Positions 26,324-34,987 of a stretch of DNA of 64,000 bases are shown in pieces (position 1 is the first letter of the stretch; each line of letters starts with the position of its first letter). The notes below the pieces were generated by a model that was not told the DNA's origin, ran no database searches, and worked only from the letters and a program-made list of their open reading frames with translations. Source of the stretch: Bacteroidales bacterium. Its GTDB lineage: Bacteria > Bacteroidota > Bacteroidia > Bacteroidales > UBA932. The DNA lies in assembly GCA_022653675.1 (NCBI GenBank), contig JALCST010000007.1:1-64000 (forward strand). Direction: 5' to 3'. The translations under genes and the position numbers were made by a program.

Positions 26324-27334
26324 CTATTCGTGCAGCTTCACGCAGCGAACGGATGCTCCAAAGTCGTCAGGATCCGCGGAATTGGTAGGGAACGTGTCGG
26401 TATCGTAATATATGTACCTGTAATATGCCGTTCCGTTATCCTTTTTTAGTGCCGTCCACCAGAAGCCGTAATCGCTCAACCCTGCGAAGGTATCGCCTGC
26501 ATAGGTGAAATTTCCTGCAGGGAGTGCATTCCAATATAATTTGTTCGTGTGAAGGTTGTCGGGAGAGTATGGCCAGAAACGGTCTCCGTTAAGATATGCG
26601 TCTGCCGTCGCCGTTCCCCCTATGCCGTCCCACAGATCGAAGAAAGGAAGCTCGGTACCGTTATTCAAGGCTTTAGCAAGATCTTCCCAGTCTTCTTTGG
26701 TAGGGATGGTCCATCCCTTTGGACAGATGCCGCGGGGACCGCCTGCAAGGCCAGATCCGGATTCTCCTCCCGTTGCTTCGTTCCAGCTGTAAAGCCTTCC
26801 AAGTATTGTTTGGAGGGCATCCTGATCCTCATAGGAGTGTCCCGCACCTTCGTATGCGAGATTCGATGCCATCCAATCCAAGTCCCCTATGTGGGCCGTG
26901 TAGTATAGCTTGTTGTCGCGCGGATCCCTGAAAGAACCGTTGTTTTCGTAACCTACGCCCGTAATGGAACCGTTCAGGGACGGGTCTATGGTCGTGAAGG
27001 AGACAGTCTTTGTGGAACTGTAATATCCATTCGCCTTTGCAGCTCCAAGTACCGACGAGGTGCACAGTGTATCGGGAATCGTGAACTGAAGCGTGCGCGT
27101 TCTTATGGAATCGGTGGATTTGAGGGGAACGTACCACATGTAACTGCATGTGTCGGGAACGGATATGCCGGAAATTGTTGAATAGTAGGTTTTCCCTGTG
27201 ATAACATATGTTGGGAAGTCGTATGTGACGGATCCTGACATGGTCAACGATGTGCTCGAATCATCGCTATTGCACGATGCGAGGGGAAAAATCAGGATAA
27301 ATGCCGCGAAAGCTGCAAGAAGAGTTCTTTTCAT
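26324..27334 (-). CDS. FISUMP-domain lipoprotein
   Basis: A 336-residue lipoprotein; the start at 27334 gives a lipobox LASC (Cys21). The C-terminal half has the Fibrobacter succinogenes major paralogous domain pattern: DLDWMASNLAYEG, 'LYSWNEATGG', 'CPKGWTIPTKEDWEDLAKAL', and a closing 'SVRCVKL'. Such proteins are exported and often surface exposed; the function is unknown. The N-terminal 130 residues look like a beta-sandwich and I do not recognise them. The 24-base gap to the TPM gene suggests it may be transcribed first in a two-gene unit. Confidence 0.85.
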   Translation of the reverse strand: MKRTLLAAFAAFILIFPLASCNSDDSSTSLTMSGSVTYDFPTYVITGKTYYSTISGISVPDTCSYMWYVPLKSTDSIRTRTLQFTIPDTLCTSSVLGAAKANGYYSSTKTVSFTTIDPSLNGSITGVGYENNGSFRDPRDNKLYYTAHIGDLDWMASNLAYEGAGHSYEDQDALQTILGRLYSWNEATGGESGSGLAGGPRGICPKGWTIPTKEDWEDLAKALNNGTELPFFDLWDGIGGTATADAYLNGDRFWPYSPDNLHTNKLYWNALPAGNFTYAGDTFAGLSDYGFWWTALKKDNGTAYYRYIYYDTDTFPTNSADPDDFGASVRCVKLHE

Positions 27335-27387
27335 TTCGATAGGAAGCAATTGCATAATTCATTTGCAAATATGCATATTTTTTGCAC

Positions 27388-27418
27388 TTTGAACAAGTGA
27401 AGGTTTTTAATATATTTG
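27388..27418 (+). promoter_or_regulatory. Promoter for apbE
   Basis: TTTG (27388-27391), a 19-base spacer and TATATTTG (27411-27418) fit the Bacteroidota consensus exactly. The start of transcription would be about 38 bases before the apbE ATG. CACTT/AAGTG arms (27385-27399) surround the -33 element and could be an operator. Confidence 0.65.
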
Positions 27419-27460
27419 CAATTGTTCGAACTAAAATCGTGCCACTGCTTATCCCTTTTC

Positions 27461-28498
27461 ATGAATAATAAGGTAGATATCTCGGTTCTTTGCGTGCTGT
27501 CGGTGACGGTGCTTTTCTTTTTATGCTCCTGTTCCTCCGGGAGCCGATACCTTTCTATAGACGGATATGCCCAGGGAGGTACTTTCCATATTACCTATTC
27601 GATGCCTGCCGCAGGCAGAAAATGTGTCGGCGCTCTGAAAGATTCTGTGCGTGCAGAGCTTTTGTCGATTGACAATACATTTTCCGGATATAACAAAGGT
27701 TCGCTGCTAATTAAGGTCAATAATGCTCAAACTACCGCTCCAATCGAGGTAAACGCAATGTATGCCGACCTGTTCCAGCGTTCCTACGAGATATGGAAGG
27801 AAAGTGGGGGAGCTTTCGATCCTACCGGTGGCCCGCTCTTCAACGTATGGGGGTTTGGATTCAGGAACAGGGAGAATGTTAACAGTTTGATGGTAGATTC
27901 CATCTTAACGTTCGTGGGAATGGATAAGGTGAAATTGGACACGGTGGCAGACAATGGTGGGGAACGTTATTACCTGATCAAGTCCGATCCTCGCATAAGA
28001 CTTAATTTCAATGCTATAGCTCAGGGATATGCGTGTGACAGGCTCGCAGGTATTTTGGATTTCTACGGTGTGTCCGATTATCTTGTCGATATAGGAGAGA
28101 TAGTGTGCAAAGGTAAGAACTCAAAGGGATCGAAATGGCGTGTAGGGATTGAAAAGCCCGAAGAAGGGAACCAGGAGAGGGGAAAGGATATACAGTCGAC
28201 TGTGGATGTCACGGACTGCGGAATTGTTACTTCAGGCAATTACCGCAAGTTTTATGTCGAAAACGGAAAGAAGTATCCACATGAAATAGATCCCAGAACA
28301 GGTTACCCAGTACAACATAATCTATTGAGTGCTACCGTAATAGCTTGCGACGGAACCACTGCCGACGCATTTTCCACATGGTTCATGGTGATAGGACTTG
28401 AAAAGGCGCAGAAAGCTGTGGCGGACATTAATGACATATCCGCCTTTTTCATTTACGACGACAACGGGACCCTGAAGACATGGTCTAATGTGAAGTAG
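27461..28498 (+). CDS. apbE: FAD:protein FMN transferase ApbE, lipoprotein
   Basis: A 345-residue exported flavin transferase that attaches FMN to a threonine of target proteins such as Nqr or Rnf subunits. The ATG at 27461 fits the upstream promoter; the frame opens earlier at 27416. The signal ends at a possible lipobox (LCSC, Cys24). Family segments are FDPTGGPLFNVWGFGF, 'LNFNAIAQGYACDRLA', 'EIDPRTGYPV' and 'ACDGTTADAFSTW'. The usual DxGGE segment reads DIGEI, one glycine short. No Nqr or Rnf gene is visible nearby. The last 14 bases overlap the convergent phoH. Confidence 0.92.
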   Translation: MNNKVDISVLCVLSVTVLFFLCSCSSGSRYLSIDGYAQGGTFHITYSMPAAGRKCVGALKDSVRAELLSIDNTFSGYNKGSLLIKVNNAQTTAPIEVNAMYADLFQRSYEIWKESGGAFDPTGGPLFNVWGFGFRNRENVNSLMVDSILTFVGMDKVKLDTVADNGGERYYLIKSDPRIRLNFNAIAQGYACDRLAGILDFYGVSDYLVDIGEIVCKGKNSKGSKWRVGIEKPEEGNQERGKDIQSTVDVTDCGIVTSGNYRKFYVENGKKYPHEIDPRTGYPVQHNLLSATVIACDGTTADAFSTWFMVIGLEKAQKAVADINDISAFFIYDDNGTLKTWSNVK

Positions 28499-29468
28499 AG
28501 TCATTTTCGGCTTTCCCGAATGCTTCCACTATCCTGGTGACCAAAGGGTGCCTAACAATGTCTTCCTTGTCGAAATTGATCACGCTGATCCCTTGTATGC
28601 CCTTGACGAGTTCGATACCGCGAAGAAGCCCCGAATCCTTCTTGTCCGGCAAGTCTATCTGCGTGGCATCTCCGGTTACAATGAATTTTGCGTCGAATCC
28701 CATTCTGGTAAGGAACATCTTCAACTGTCCAAGCGAAGTGTTTTGGGCCTCGTCAAGTATGACGACGGCCTTGTCTAGGGTACGTCCGCGCATATATGCG
28801 AGAGGCGCTATCTGAATCACTCCGTCCTCCATGAACATTTCCAGCTTTTTCCCCGGTATCATATCTTTCAATGCGTCGTAAAGGGGTTGCAGATAGGGAT
28901 CCAGCTTTTCCTTGAGATCACCCGGGAGAAACCCAAGCCTTTCCCCGGCTTCCACTGCGGGACGCGTAAGTATAATCTTTTTTACTTCTCTGTTCTTCAA
29001 TGCTCTTACGGCCAAGGCTATCGCGGTATATGTTTTGCCGGTGCCGGCGGGGCCCACTGCGAAGAGCAAATCGTTTTTGTAATACTCTTCCACGAGCTTT
29101 TTCTGGTTCCTGGTGCGAGCCTTTATCACCCTCCCTTCGTTTCCGTAACAGATTACGTAATCGTTTGCGTTGGCCGTAATCCCGTCGACCGGATTTGTTG
29201 TCCCGGCCGGTTGTCCGTCGTTCCGAAACATCTCCTCTACGTCGTAATCTGTCAGGGATGTCTTGCTCATTCTTTTCATTATGAGTCCATTGAGTTTACT
29301 TTCGAACATGGAAATGTCCTTTTGCGTCCCCCTGACGGTAATCTGGGTCCCGCGTGCGACGGCCTTGACTTTCGGGAAATAGGAGCAGAACAGATCGAAA
29401 ATGCGGTTGTTGACACCATAAATCTCCACTGGATCTATTTCCACCAGATTGATTTTCTTTTCTATCAT
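28485..29468 (-). CDS. phoH: PhoH-like ATPase/RNase
   Basis: A 327-residue PhoH-family protein. An N-terminal KH-like part (about 30-75) precedes the P-loop domain with Walker A GPAGTGKT and Walker B VVILDEAQN. Family members act as ATP-dependent RNA-binding enzymes in RNA turnover. It is the last gene of DUF389-capA-phoH; its ATG overlaps the capA stop (ATGA). It overlaps the convergent apbE by 14 bases. Confidence 0.94.
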   Translation of the reverse strand: MIEKKINLVEIDPVEIYGVNNRIFDLFCSYFPKVKAVARGTQITVRGTQKDISMFESKLNGLIMKRMSKTSLTDYDVEEMFRNDGQPAGTTNPVDGITANANDYVICYGNEGRVIKARTRNQKKLVEEYYKNDLLFAVGPAGTGKTYTAIALAVRALKNREVKKIILTRPAVEAGERLGFLPGDLKEKLDPYLQPLYDALKDMIPGKKLEMFMEDGVIQIAPLAYMRGRTLDKAVVILDEAQNTSLGQLKMFLTRMGFDAKFIVTGDATQIDLPDKKDSGLLRGIELVKGIQGISVINFDKEDIVRHPLVTRIVEAFGKAENDSTSH

Positions 29469-30565
29469 TTATTGTAGGTTAAATTCAACTCTTTGCCAAG
29501 CTGTTCCCATTCGGATTCGATTTTAAAGTATTCTTCTTCGGGTAAGATTGATTTGCAATTTTCCAGCAAATAACTGATGGGCGCTACGGTGTAGCCTTTT
29601 TCGAGCTTTCCGGCTTTGCAACACCAAAGGTAGTGAACTTCGGGTTGAAGTATCTCAATTCCCCCGCCGTTATCCCATTTTACCACTTTTACTATTGCCA
29701 ATGCGCCGATCCGCGTGTATTTGGCACTCATGTTTGAAATGAAGTTGCCGAGGGAGAAGAAAGTTATATGCTTTATTGAACCCGTAAGACTGTCTCTCGA
29801 GACAGATACCGGTTCCACGACGTGGGGATGGGATCCTATTATTATGTCGACTCCGTGCGAATACAGGAACTTCTCAAGTGCGGTTTGCACCTTACAAGGC
29901 GAAGTGCTGTATTCCGTTCCCCAGTGAGGCAACGCCACGATCATGTCCGCACTATCCTCTGCAGCCCGTTTTAGGGCGGCAGCTATGCTTGCAGTGTCGG
30001 CGACGTTTACTACGTAGCCGTCCGGTATCCGGTTCCCGTTTGTCCCGAATGTGAAATTGATGAAGGCCACTTTGATCCCCTTTATGTCTATGATTTCGGG
30101 ATTATTTATCCTTTCAGATGAACTGTCTGGATATATGCCGGTATATTTCCATCCGTTCCTGCCATAGATTGCCATCGTGCTGTCGAGGCCTTTCCTGCCT
30201 TTGTCGCAAATATGATTGTTGGCGGTCAGGAAGAGGCCGATACCGTTTTTACTGGCTTCAGCTGCAAGCGATTCGGGTGCGGAAAAACATGGATAACCTG
30301 TGTAAGGCCTGACGCCTACCGTGAATTCCATGTTGGCTACCGCGATGTCGGCGGATTCCAGATACGGTCTTGTGTACTTGAAATATGAGGAGTAATCGTA
30401 TGATGAATCTCCCCCGCATTCCAAGGCGTTTTCGAGTTGTGATGTGTGTTGCATGATATCTCCCACGAACACCATGCTGACGGTATCGTTCCGTACGGAT
30501 TGTGCATTGCAAACTAAGGATATGCAAAAAAACAGGATCGATATTGACCAAGCCCTTTCCATCAA
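29465..30565 (-). CDS. CapA-family metallophosphatase-fold protein
   Basis: A 366-residue exported protein of the CapA/poly-gamma-glutamate biosynthesis family, with a calcineurin-like fold. A signal ends near residue 21 (VCNAQS). Metal-site motifs are VFVGDIMQH, 'VANMEFTV', 'FLTANNHICDKG' and 'GSHPHVVEP'. No other polyglutamate synthesis genes (capB or capC) are near, so its role here is unknown. It overlaps both the upstream DUF389 gene and downstream phoH by 4 bases, so the three are translationally linked. Confidence 0.9.
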   Translation of the reverse strand: MMERAWSISILFFCISLVCNAQSVRNDTVSMVFVGDIMQHTSQLENALECGGDSSYDYSSYFKYTRPYLESADIAVANMEFTVGVRPYTGYPCFSAPESLAAEASKNGIGLFLTANNHICDKGRKGLDSTMAIYGRNGWKYTGIYPDSSSERINNPEIIDIKGIKVAFINFTFGTNGNRIPDGYVVNVADTASIAAALKRAAEDSADMIVALPHWGTEYSTSPCKVQTALEKFLYSHGVDIIIGSHPHVVEPVSVSRDSLTGSIKHITFFSLGNFISNMSAKYTRIGALAIVKVVKWDNGGGIEILQPEVHYLWCCKAGKLEKGYTVAPISYLLENCKSILPEEEYFKIESEWEQLGKELNLTYNK

Positions 30566-31914
30566 GGCTCCTGCTGTGATATTATCTTGACATTCTCAAA
30601 GTTCAGCCTGACCTTGAGATAGGATTCTATTTTAGATAGTTCATCCGCAGAAGCAGGCTTGACCCATTTTATGTTGACAAGTATTTCTTCGTCGGGCTCG
30701 AAAGTTGAGGTTTTGACCTGAGCTCCCCTGGCTATGGATATTTCATCTATGCCGGGATACTGGGCTGTGATCTCCTTGGAAATCTGGCTATACGGTATGT
30801 CCCTGCTCTTGTATTCGTCCAGTTGCTTCTCCATATCCATTATAGTGCTCTCGCGTTTCTTGATTTCCGCCTCATTTCTGCGGAAAATGCCTTCGACAAG
30901 CTCGTTGCCTGACATATAATTTTCCCTCTTGAAAGAAGCGTTCTCTTTAATTATTAATTGCTTGCGGGTAAGACCAAGATCTTCGGCAGCTTCAAAAAGA
31001 TGTTCCTTGTCGGAATCTGACAATATCTCCCCAGCCATCGAGATTTCTATTGTAGGTGGTCTGGAGGTAGCATTTGTCTTGTAGTCGTAGATATACCCCT
31101 TCCCTATGGACTTGTTTTCTTTTACGAATTTGCTTGCCAAAGTGTTGAAATTGTTTTCTTTCACTACCATGACAGCCGTGAAGAGGCTTGGAATCATGAT
31201 CAGAATGGTAATGATGGCTATGTTACGTTTAAGTTTTCTCTCTTTCTGCCTGTCCTTGAAAACGACCTGCGGAAATTTAAGGAATTTGACGGTCACGTAA
31301 GTCGCCAATGCTATGAAGATGCTGTTTATGGAAAAGAGATAAAAGGCTCCGAGAGCATATTTCAATCTGAATGTTGCGAGCCCGTAACCTACGGTGCACA
31401 ATGGTGGCATGAGGGCTGTCGCGATCGCTACTCCGGAAATTACCGTTCCGCCGGACCTGTCTTTCCTGGACATCTCGAAAATGCCTGCGAAACCGCCGAA
31501 CAGGGCTATCAACACGTCGTATATGGTTGGTCTGGTACGGGCTAGAAGTTCGGTCGGGTTTTCCATCTTGAGAGGTGAAAGTGCAAAATAGATGGCGGAA
31601 GAGAGGATGGAAATGGCCATCATTACCGTCAGGTTTATGAGGGAAGACTTTATAAGTTTCGTATCGTTGGTTCCGAGCCCAAGGCCGAATCCTATGATAG
31701 GGCCCATGAGAGGCGAAATGAGCATCGCACCTATGATGACCGGAATTGAATTGATGTTAAGCCCTATGGATGCGATTATGATGGCGAAAGCGAGGATATA
31801 CACGTTATGGCCCCTGAACGTGATGTTTTTCCTTATCGCCTGGTTCGCCGCTTCCACATCCACATCTTCGGAAATGTTTGTGATCGCGCGTAAGAAATCC
31901 TTGAACTTCCCCAT
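30562..31914 (-). CDS. DUF389 membrane protein (TIGR00341 type)
   Basis: A 450-residue inner membrane protein. About six helices fill residues 35-245 (VYILAFAIIIASIGLNINS, IGAMLISPLMGPIIGFGLG), which carries the DUF389 signature, then a soluble C-terminal domain with a predicted coiled coil near 330-365 (RRNEAEIKKRESTIMDMEKQ). The function is unknown. It heads a three-gene operon with capA and phoH. Confidence 0.9.
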   Translation of the reverse strand: MGKFKDFLRAITNISEDVDVEAANQAIRKNITFRGHNVYILAFAIIIASIGLNINSIPVIIGAMLISPLMGPIIGFGLGLGTNDTKLIKSSLINLTVMMAISILSSAIYFALSPLKMENPTELLARTRPTIYDVLIALFGGFAGIFEMSRKDRSGGTVISGVAIATALMPPLCTVGYGLATFRLKYALGAFYLFSINSIFIALATYVTVKFLKFPQVVFKDRQKERKLKRNIAIITILIMIPSLFTAVMVVKENNFNTLASKFVKENKSIGKGYIYDYKTNATSRPPTIEISMAGEILSDSDKEHLFEAAEDLGLTRKQLIIKENASFKRENYMSGNELVEGIFRRNEAEIKKRESTIMDMEKQLDEYKSRDIPYSQISKEITAQYPGIDEISIARGAQVKTSTFEPDEEILVNIKWVKPASADELSKIESYLKVRLNFENVKIISQQEP

Positions 31915-31936
31915 GTACTATAATCCAATAATATCG

Positions 31937-31944
31937 TAAAGATA
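31937..31944 (-). promoter_or_regulatory. Weak -7 box for DUF389-capA-phoH
   Basis: Minus-strand TATCTTTA differs from TAnnTTTG in the last base, 22 bases before the DUF389 ATG. No -33 element is seen. It is back to back with the stronger plus-strand promoter at 31952-31982. Confidence 0.3.
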
Positions 31945-31951
31945 CATTTTT

Positions 31952-31982
31952 TTTGAAATTGCTGCATAATGCGCTACTTTTG
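31952..31982 (+). promoter_or_regulatory. Promoter for the SPOR lipoprotein gene
   Basis: TTTG (31952-31955), a 19-base spacer and TACTTTTG (31975-31982) match the Bacteroidota consensus. The ATG at 32009 lies 26 bases further on. Confidence 0.65.
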
Positions 31983-32008
31983 TATAGCTGAGATGAGTTT
32001 TACTACGG

Positions 32009-32491
32009 ATGAGACAATTGAAACCGATCATTCTGACACTTTTTGTCCTGCTTGCCGCTGGATGTGACCAGGTGCGCTCGTCTCTTGGGAAGCCTACCTC
32101 AAAGGATCTTGCCGCTCTTCGTGTAGAAATGGAAAATTCGCGTCGCTTAGCCGACAGCGTAGCCAGCATAATTGCTGATTCCACTGCCGGAACCGATAGC
32201 GTTACAGGACCCGAGGTAAAAGTGGGTGAGGCTTTTACAAGTCCTTATTATATCGCCGGAGGCACTTTCTCGGTTCTGGGAAATGCCAGGAAAATGGTGC
32301 GGAAGTTTTCATCCGATGGCCTGAAGCCTGCTATAACGCAGTTCGTTAGCGGATATTACGTCGTCCTCGTCGCCGGATTCGACAGCAGGGAGGAAGCGGA
32401 TTCCGTCATAAAACTATCTCCTTACAACAACTATAAACCGGAAGATGTATGCGTTTACAAACGCAATCAGAATTTGATCAGGATTGAATGA
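32009..32491 (+). CDS. SPOR-domain lipoprotein
   Basis: A 160-residue lipoprotein with lipobox LAAGC (Cys19). After a short helical linker (about 25-70), residues about 77-150 form a SPOR-like domain: YYIAGGTFSVLGNARKMV and 'YYVVLVAGFDSREEADSV' show the two-half pattern. SPOR domains bind peptidoglycan strands lacking stem peptides, often at the septum. It has its own promoter and is followed 9 bases later by gcvT, probably only by position. Confidence 0.85.
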   Translation: MRQLKPIILTLFVLLAAGCDQVRSSLGKPTSKDLAALRVEMENSRRLADSVASIIADSTAGTDSVTGPEVKVGEAFTSPYYIAGGTFSVLGNARKMVRKFSSDGLKPAITQFVSGYYVVLVAGFDSREEADSVIKLSPYNNYKPEDVCVYKRNQNLIRIE

Positions 32492-32500
32492 AATTCATAT

Positions 32501-33610
32501 ATGAAACAGACTGTATTTACTGAAAAACACATGGCACTCGGAGCGAAAATGGCACCGTTTGCGGGATTCAACATGCCTATCCAATATCCGGGAGGCATAA
32601 CTCATGAACACGTGACGGTGAGGAACGGAGTGGGGGTTTTCGACGTTTCGCACATGGGGGAGATATGGGTGACGGGCAAGAAAGCGACCCCATTCCTGCA
32701 ATATGTCACTTCCAATGATGTCTCGGTACTCGTCCCCGGAAAGGCACAATATTCATGCATGCCTAACGGAAAAGGTGGAATCGTGGATGACCTTATCATC
32801 TACTGTTTCGATCCGGACAGGTATTTGCTCGTGGTCAATGCCGCGAATACCGAAAAGGACTGGAACAACCTCTGCAGTCATGCCCCTAAATTCGGTATGG
32901 TCATAGGGATGGACCTTGTGAACGTTTCGGACAAGGTCTGCCAGCTCGCGATCCAGGGGCCGAAGGCTTTGGAGGTAATGCAGAAGCTCTGCAAGGAAGA
33001 TGTGAAGGACATGGAGTATTACACCTTCATGCAGATCGAAGTGGCCGGAGTCCCTGACGTTATTTTCTCTACTACGGGTTATACGGGAAGCGGCGGATGT
33101 GAAATCTATGCTCTGAACGAATACGGCCCGAAGCTATGGGATGCCATTTTCGAGGTGGGAAAGGAGTACGGCATAGAGCCCATAGGACTGGGTGCACGTG
33201 ACACGTTGCGTCTGGAAATGGGATTCTGCCTTTACGGAAACGATATAGACGATACGACTTCCCCTCTTGAAGCGGGACTCGGATGGATTACGAAATTCAA
33301 CGATGCAAAGGGAGACTTCGTGGACCGTCAATTCCTTCTTGACCAGAAGTCCTCCGGTATTACCCGCCGTCTTGCAGGTTTTGAACTGATAGACAAGGGA
33401 GTACCACGTGAGGGCTATGATATTTGTATGGAAGACGGGACGCTTATCGGCCATGTCACTTCAGGCATGATTGGACCTTCAGTAAAATGTGGCATAGGAC
33501 TTGGTTATATTGATAAGCCTCTGTATAAGGCCGGGAGCGAAGTCTATGTGAAAGTCCGGGACAGGTTGCTCAAGGCACAGGTGGTAAAGCTGCCATTCTA
33601 TAAGAAGTGA
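32501..33610 (+). CDS. gcvT: Aminomethyltransferase, glycine cleavage T-protein
   Basis: A 369-residue T-protein that moves the methylene group from the H-protein's aminomethyl-lipoyl arm to tetrahydrofolate and releases ammonia. It has '[13 protein letters not shown]', the GGIVDDLI segment with the catalytic Asp (96/97), '[14 protein letters not shown]' and '[14 protein letters not shown]'. Length is normal. The other glycine cleavage genes (gcvP, gcvH) are not here. The next gene starts within or just after its stop. Confidence 0.97.
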   Translation: MKQTVFTEKHMALGAKMAPFAGFNMPIQYPGGITHEHVTVRNGVGVFDVSHMGEIWVTGKKATPFLQYVTSNDVSVLVPGKAQYSCMPNGKGGIVDDLIIYCFDPDRYLLVVNAANTEKDWNNLCSHAPKFGMVIGMDLVNVSDKVCQLAIQGPKALEVMQKLCKEDVKDMEYYTFMQIEVAGVPDVIFSTTGYTGSGGCEIYALNEYGPKLWDAIFEVGKEYGIEPIGLGARDTLRLEMGFCLYGNDIDDTTSPLEAGLGWITKFNDAKGDFVDRQFLLDQKSSGITRRLAGFELIDKGVPREGYDICMEDGTLIGHVTSGMIGPSVKCGIGLGYIDKPLYKAGSEVYVKVRDRLLKAQVVKLPFYKK

Positions 33611-33612
33611 AA

Positions 33613-34914
33613 ATGAAAAAGAATTTTTTGACGGCAGCAGTAATGCTGCTGTCTTTGTTTACGGCCGTGGCCGTAAGGGCTCAAGTCGCGAGCGAGAGCA
33701 ATCTCAGGCGTTATGTCGAACATTTCTCATCGGCGTCCATGATGGGCCGCGAGGCTGGAAGCGAGGGAGAAAAGACTGCCGCTGCTTATCTTTCCGCGCG
33801 CCTTTCCGAGGTAGGGGTCACTATGTTGTCCGGACCGATAGGTGATGAATTCACTATTAACGATTCCCTTCGTGGACCGGTACATTCCGAGAACGTGTTC
33901 GGGATCGTGGAAGGGAGTGATCCCGTTCTGAAAAATGAATATATAGTCGTCGGAACACATCTTGATGGTCTGGGGGTTCATGTGTTCGACAACAACGGAC
34001 ATAGCGATACCCTGGTTTATCAAGGGGCCGGTTCCGATGCCGCAGGAATGGCAGCATTGATAGAAATCGCCCGTTATGTCGCTTCCGGAGAGGGATATTT
34101 CCGCCGTTCGGTCATATTCGTCGGGTTCGGCTCTTCCTACAGGGGATTTGCGGGCAGCTGGTATTTCGCAAACAGGTCTTTCAAATATATGAGTAACGTC
34201 AAGCTTATGGTTTCGCTAGACCTGATGGGAAGAGGTGACGGGGATAGCCCTTTCCGTATTTTCAGCCCTATGTCGAGGGTCGATCTGAACAGGCTCATGG
34301 ACAGTACGGCCTCACGCATGGTGGCAAAGGTGCCTCTCGTCACCGACGAGAATATATTGCCTTCCGATCATCTTCCCTTTTATGACCGCGGGATTCCGAT
34401 AGTCCTGTTTACCACCGGACGTAATACAGAGAGCGGTACGGCAAGGGATGTCCCTGATCTGGTCCCGTATCCTGAACTGCGAAAGATGTGCAGTTATGTG
34501 GATCTTTTCTTGGAATCCTCGGCGGACGTGAATACCATAGCCTCTTCGGTAATGAAGGCTCCCGAAAATGAGACGGAAGGCGACGTATACGGATTCTCGG
34601 AGTGTGACGAGAGGCCGAAATTCCTCAAGTCCGACGAATTGTTCTTCCTGAAGGACTGGGTCTATAAATATCTGAAATATCCTAAGGAGGCTGTCAAGGA
34701 GGGCGTCATGGGGACAGTCGTAGTCTCCTTCATAATAGAGAAGGACGGTTCCGTCTCCAACGTCAAGGTGGAAAGCAGCGCGAACGAACTTCTCGACGAT
34801 GCGGCCATGGATGTCGTAAAGGCTTCTCCGAAGTGGATTCCAGGGAAAGTATCGGGCAAGAAAATACGTGCCAGCATCTCGCTTCCGATCGAGTTCAGGC
34901 TGGAAAAGAGATGA
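33613..34914 (+). CDS. Degenerate M28-type peptidase fused to a TonB C-terminal domain
   Basis: A 433-residue exported protein. The signal ends near residue 23 (VAVRAQ). Residues about 40-300 have the M28 aminopeptidase fold. Of the zinc ligands, His116 (GTHLDG), Asp142 (GSDAAGMAAL), Asp203 (VSLDLMGRG) and His253 (SDHLPFYDRGIP) are in place. The usual Glu-Glu pair, general base plus ligand, is Ser174-Ser175 (FVGFGSSYRGFAGS). Residues about 345-433 are a TonB C-terminal domain (YPKEAVKEGVMGTVVVSFII, 'PKWIPGKVSG'). No membrane anchor for TonB function is present. It is probably not an active peptidase. ATG 33613 is preferred over GTG 33607, which overlaps the gcvT stop. Confidence 0.85.
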   Translation: MKKNFLTAAVMLLSLFTAVAVRAQVASESNLRRYVEHFSSASMMGREAGSEGEKTAAAYLSARLSEVGVTMLSGPIGDEFTINDSLRGPVHSENVFGIVEGSDPVLKNEYIVVGTHLDGLGVHVFDNNGHSDTLVYQGAGSDAAGMAALIEIARYVASGEGYFRRSVIFVGFGSSYRGFAGSWYFANRSFKYMSNVKLMVSLDLMGRGDGDSPFRIFSPMSRVDLNRLMDSTASRMVAKVPLVTDENILPSDHLPFYDRGIPIVLFTTGRNTESGTARDVPDLVPYPELRKMCSYVDLFLESSADVNTIASSVMKAPENETEGDVYGFSECDERPKFLKSDELFFLKDWVYKYLKYPKEAVKEGVMGTVVVSFIIEKDGSVSNVKVESSANELLDDAAMDVVKASPKWIPGKVSGKKIRASISLPIEFRLEKR

Positions 34915-34952
34915 CTCCGGGGATTCCGGTTCGGCCGAACAGTTAATTTTAT

Positions 34953-34960
34953 TACTTTTG
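34953..34960 (+). promoter_or_regulatory. -7 box for leuS
   Basis: TACTTTTG matches TAnnTTTG, 27 bases before the leuS ATG. The region where a -33 element would sit holds the perfect palindrome GTTCGGCCGAAC (34929-34940). Confidence 0.45.
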
Positions 34961-34987
34961 CGCCTGATATGTAATGCATAAAGTGCA

